Source: Streptosporangiaceae bacterium (GTDB taxonomy: Bacteria; Actinomycetota; Actinomycetes; Streptosporangiales; Streptosporangiaceae). From it: a stretch of 34,909 nucleotides of DNA. The stretch's first letter is position 1, and each line of letters opens with the position of its first letter. The stretch lies in the NCBI GenBank assembly GCA_025964695.1, contig JAOPYK010000108.1, positions 1 to 34,909 on the forward strand, read 5' to 3'. Shown one piece after another: positions 33,511 to 34,909 of this stretch. The translations under genes were made by a program, and so were the position numbers. The notes under the pieces are model-generated. The model saw only the letters and a list, made by a program, of their open reading frames with translations, did no database searches and had not been told where the DNA came from.

Positions 33511-33606
33511 CTCACCTGCACGTCCCAGCGCGACCACTATCGGCCATCTCAGCGGGCGGGAAGAACCGTCGCCGACTTCAGGTGAGATGCGCCACTTACG
33601 ATAGTG
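33511..33606 (+). other. Two interleaved perfect 8-bp inverted repeats before the VMAP gene
   Basis: CTCACCTG (33511-33518) pairs with CAGGTGAG (33579-33586), and CACTATCG (33535-33542) pairs with CGATAGTG (33599-33606). The arms alternate, giving pseudoknot or alternative-fold geometry between the MFS stop and the next start. Function unknown; chance cannot be excluded. Confidence 0.4.
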
Positions 33607-33670
33607 CGTACCAACGGGGCGGATCGATGGTTCTGCATGTTTGCTGGCAAAGGCTCGGAGGCACTGCCAC

Positions 33671-34909
33671 GTGACCTGGTCGCTGGACGTAGCCGATCAA
33701 TGGCGTATCGTCGACGCGTTCATGCAGATCGACGGCATGCGGAAGCGCAGCACCCGTGATGTCTTCATCTCCCTGCTGGAAAGAGAGCTGGGACAGCATC
33801 TGCCGATCCCACGTCATGAGCAGGATCTGTACGACGTGTGGCAGTTGGTCGACGTTCTGCTCGCCTACTCTGGGGCCGTTCACACGCTGGTCGACATAGT
33901 CGGGACCTTCCATGGTGGCAGCCGGTCGATGACAGAGATCCGCAACGTCGTCGATGAACTGCTGCCGGAGCCGCTCCTGGACGGTCAGGAGCGCCGCGAG
34001 CTCCATCAGCTCGTCCGTGCGCTGGAGGACAGGGGGATGAAGGCGGCTCACCGAGCTGCGATCCCGGCTCTCTACCGTGATGCCGTGGGTCCGGTCGGTC
34101 CCGCGCTGGATCGCGACATCCGCAGCATCAAGGCCGTCATTGCGCAGCTCGAGGAGGTCGCTGTGGGCATGGACGGCGTTCCACCGCTGCTGGCCTTCGT
34201 CAGAGACCTCGCGGGATGCACGGACGGCCCCACCGCGACCGCCCTCTGGGACTGGGCCCGGCGCTTCGCCCAGCGCCTCGGACTCCACGGGACGGAACTG
34301 CGCCAGCTCCAGCAGGGGACGCGGAGCAGAACGGACAGCGCGGAGTTCGGCACCTACTTGGTGATCGAGTTTCGGCCGGATCTGGCTGGTTCCGATATGT
34401 TCCTCGTTACCGCGTGGCTGCAGTTCGACGGCGAACTCGGCTCGACCCTCCACCGCGATGACGATCCGTTTCCGCTGAGCCGCCTTCCGCTTCTCCTGGA
34501 AGCGCTGCTGATAGACAACCACCAGGTCGTCAATCGGCACACACCGGCGCTGACCATCGAGTTCGTACTGCCGCGCAGCCTGCTGGGCATTCCCCTCGAT
34601 CAGCTCAGGATCACAGTCGACGGGTTGGAACGCCGGCTGGGAATCGAGCATCCGGTCATCGTGCGCAGCCTTGACCGGATACAACAGCGGGTACTCCACC
34701 ACAATTGGCGTCGCAAATGGAGTTGGCTTCGGGAGAACCCGGGATCGGTGACGGTGTGCTGGATCGCCCAGCCCGGGGAGTTCGACCACGAGAGGCTCTA
34801 CACGTTGCTGTCCGAGCACTCGTCGGCATGTCTTGCACTGGCGTTCCCGCCTTGGAGCGGTGCTCCGAATCCGGTCGACGAGCTCTGGGTGGGACTGCAG
34901 GCCGGAGCT
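33671..34909 (+). CDS. EAD2 + VMAP-C conflict-system protein (3' end beyond the window)
   Basis: 413 codons are open to the window end. The N-terminal 85 residues (ADQWRIVDAFMQIDGMRKRSTRD, ..LLERELG, YDVWQLVDVLLAYSGAVHTLV) match the effector-associated domain EAD2, a small helical adaptor. Residues about 95-175 form a second helical unit ending in DGVPPLLAFVRDLAG. From about 215 on the protein resembles VMAP-C, the C-terminal domain of vWA-MoxR-associated proteins (TYLVIEFRPDL, ..LTIEFVLPRSLLG, ..ALAFPPWSGAPNPVDEL). VMAP proteins bridge a MoxR-type ATPase, a vWA protein and an effector in NTP-dependent conflict systems. The GTG at 33671 has GGAGG at 9 bases. Partners would lie downstream, outside the window. 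The minus-strand frame over this region is its shadow. Confidence 0.8.
   Translation, partial: MTWSLDVADQWRIVDAFMQIDGMRKRSTRDVFISLLERELGQHLPIPRHEQDLYDVWQLVDVLLAYSGAVHTLVDIVGTFHGGSRSMTEIRNVVDELLPEPLLDGQERRELHQLVRALEDRGMKAAHRAAIPALYRDAVGPVGPALDRDIRSIKAVIAQLEEVAVGMDGVPPLLAFVRDLAGCTDGPTATALWDWARRFAQRLGLHGTELRQLQQGTRSRTDSAEFGTYLVIEFRPDLAGSDMFLVTAWLQFDGELGSTLHRDDDPFPLSRLPLLLEALLIDNHQVVNRHTPALTIEFVLPRSLLGIPLDQLRITVDGLERRLGIEHPVIVRSLDRIQQRVLHHNWRRKWSWLRENPGSVTVCWIAQPGEFDHERLYTLLSEHSSACLALAFPPWSGAPNPVDELWVGLQAGA

Noticed and set aside
33596-34819. 407-residue minus-strand open frame at the right end
   Set aside because: It is antisense to the EAD2/VMAP-C frame, which has a good ribosome binding site and recognisable domains; the minus-strand product is a low-complexity shadow.

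Overview
The window is high-GC actinobacterial DNA. Frequent GTG starts, many lipoproteins with TAT-like signals, conservon-type genes, an Rv1683-like lipid enzyme and an FxSxx-COOH peptide locus suggest a Streptosporangium/Nonomuraea-type member of the Streptosporangiales. The genus is an inference from gene content only.

Layout. (1) 1-4529, minus strand: a nucleobase-type ABC importer (lipoprotein binding protein, ATPase, two permeases) followed by a truncated 8-oxoguanine deaminase-like amidohydrolase, which looks like a purine or pyrimidine salvage operon. (2) 4822-9541, minus: a fatty acyl-AMP ligase-like enzyme and a fused alpha/beta-hydrolase + AMP-binding protein (Rv1683 type), ending in a strong hairpin. 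(3) 9910-13599, minus: a large NIT-type histidine kinase, a DUF742 protein and a type I periplasmic binding lipoprotein. This is an incomplete conservon, with no roadblock protein and no GTPase. (4) 13858-18047, plus: two small exported proteins, an OmpR-type response regulator, its sensor kinase and a trypsin/PDZ protease. The last three resemble the MprAB-PepD envelope-stress module, and two repeat arrays lie in front of the protease. (5) 18058-18861: a TetR gene facing a degenerate inverted copy of its own 3' end. (6) 19127-23599, plus: a cell-wall amidase lipoprotein, a polysaccharide deacetylase, a CE1758/CE1759-type flavin monooxygenase/FMN reductase pair and a GNAT acetyltransferase.

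(7) 23684-34909 is the most interesting part. It holds an FxSxx-COOH (Fxs) ribosomal-peptide locus: radical SAM/SPASM maturase FxsB, a coupled HEXXH-motif protein, a convergent NB-ARC/TPR protein (FxsT type) and, divergently, a 57-residue FxsA-type precursor. The precursor ends in FDNRMA instead of the canonical F-x-S-x-x, so the expected Phe-x-Ser cross-link site would be Phe-Asp-Asn. No FxsC (TIR-like) gene is visible. Downstream are a STAND NTPase with TPR-like repeats, an MFS exporter and the start of an EAD2/VMAP-C protein, families known from NTP-dependent bacterial conflict systems. I infer that a modified peptide is coupled here to NTPase/TPR sensors and a conflict module.

Regulatory sequence is rich: a 12-bp perfect palindrome over the fxsB promoter, an inverted repeat between fxsT and fxsA, a GTTATCTG octamer repeated every 15 bp at two separate places, GTGGTCA iterons before the protease, and several hairpins. 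No tRNA, rRNA, CRISPR array, insertion sequence or integrase gene was recognised.
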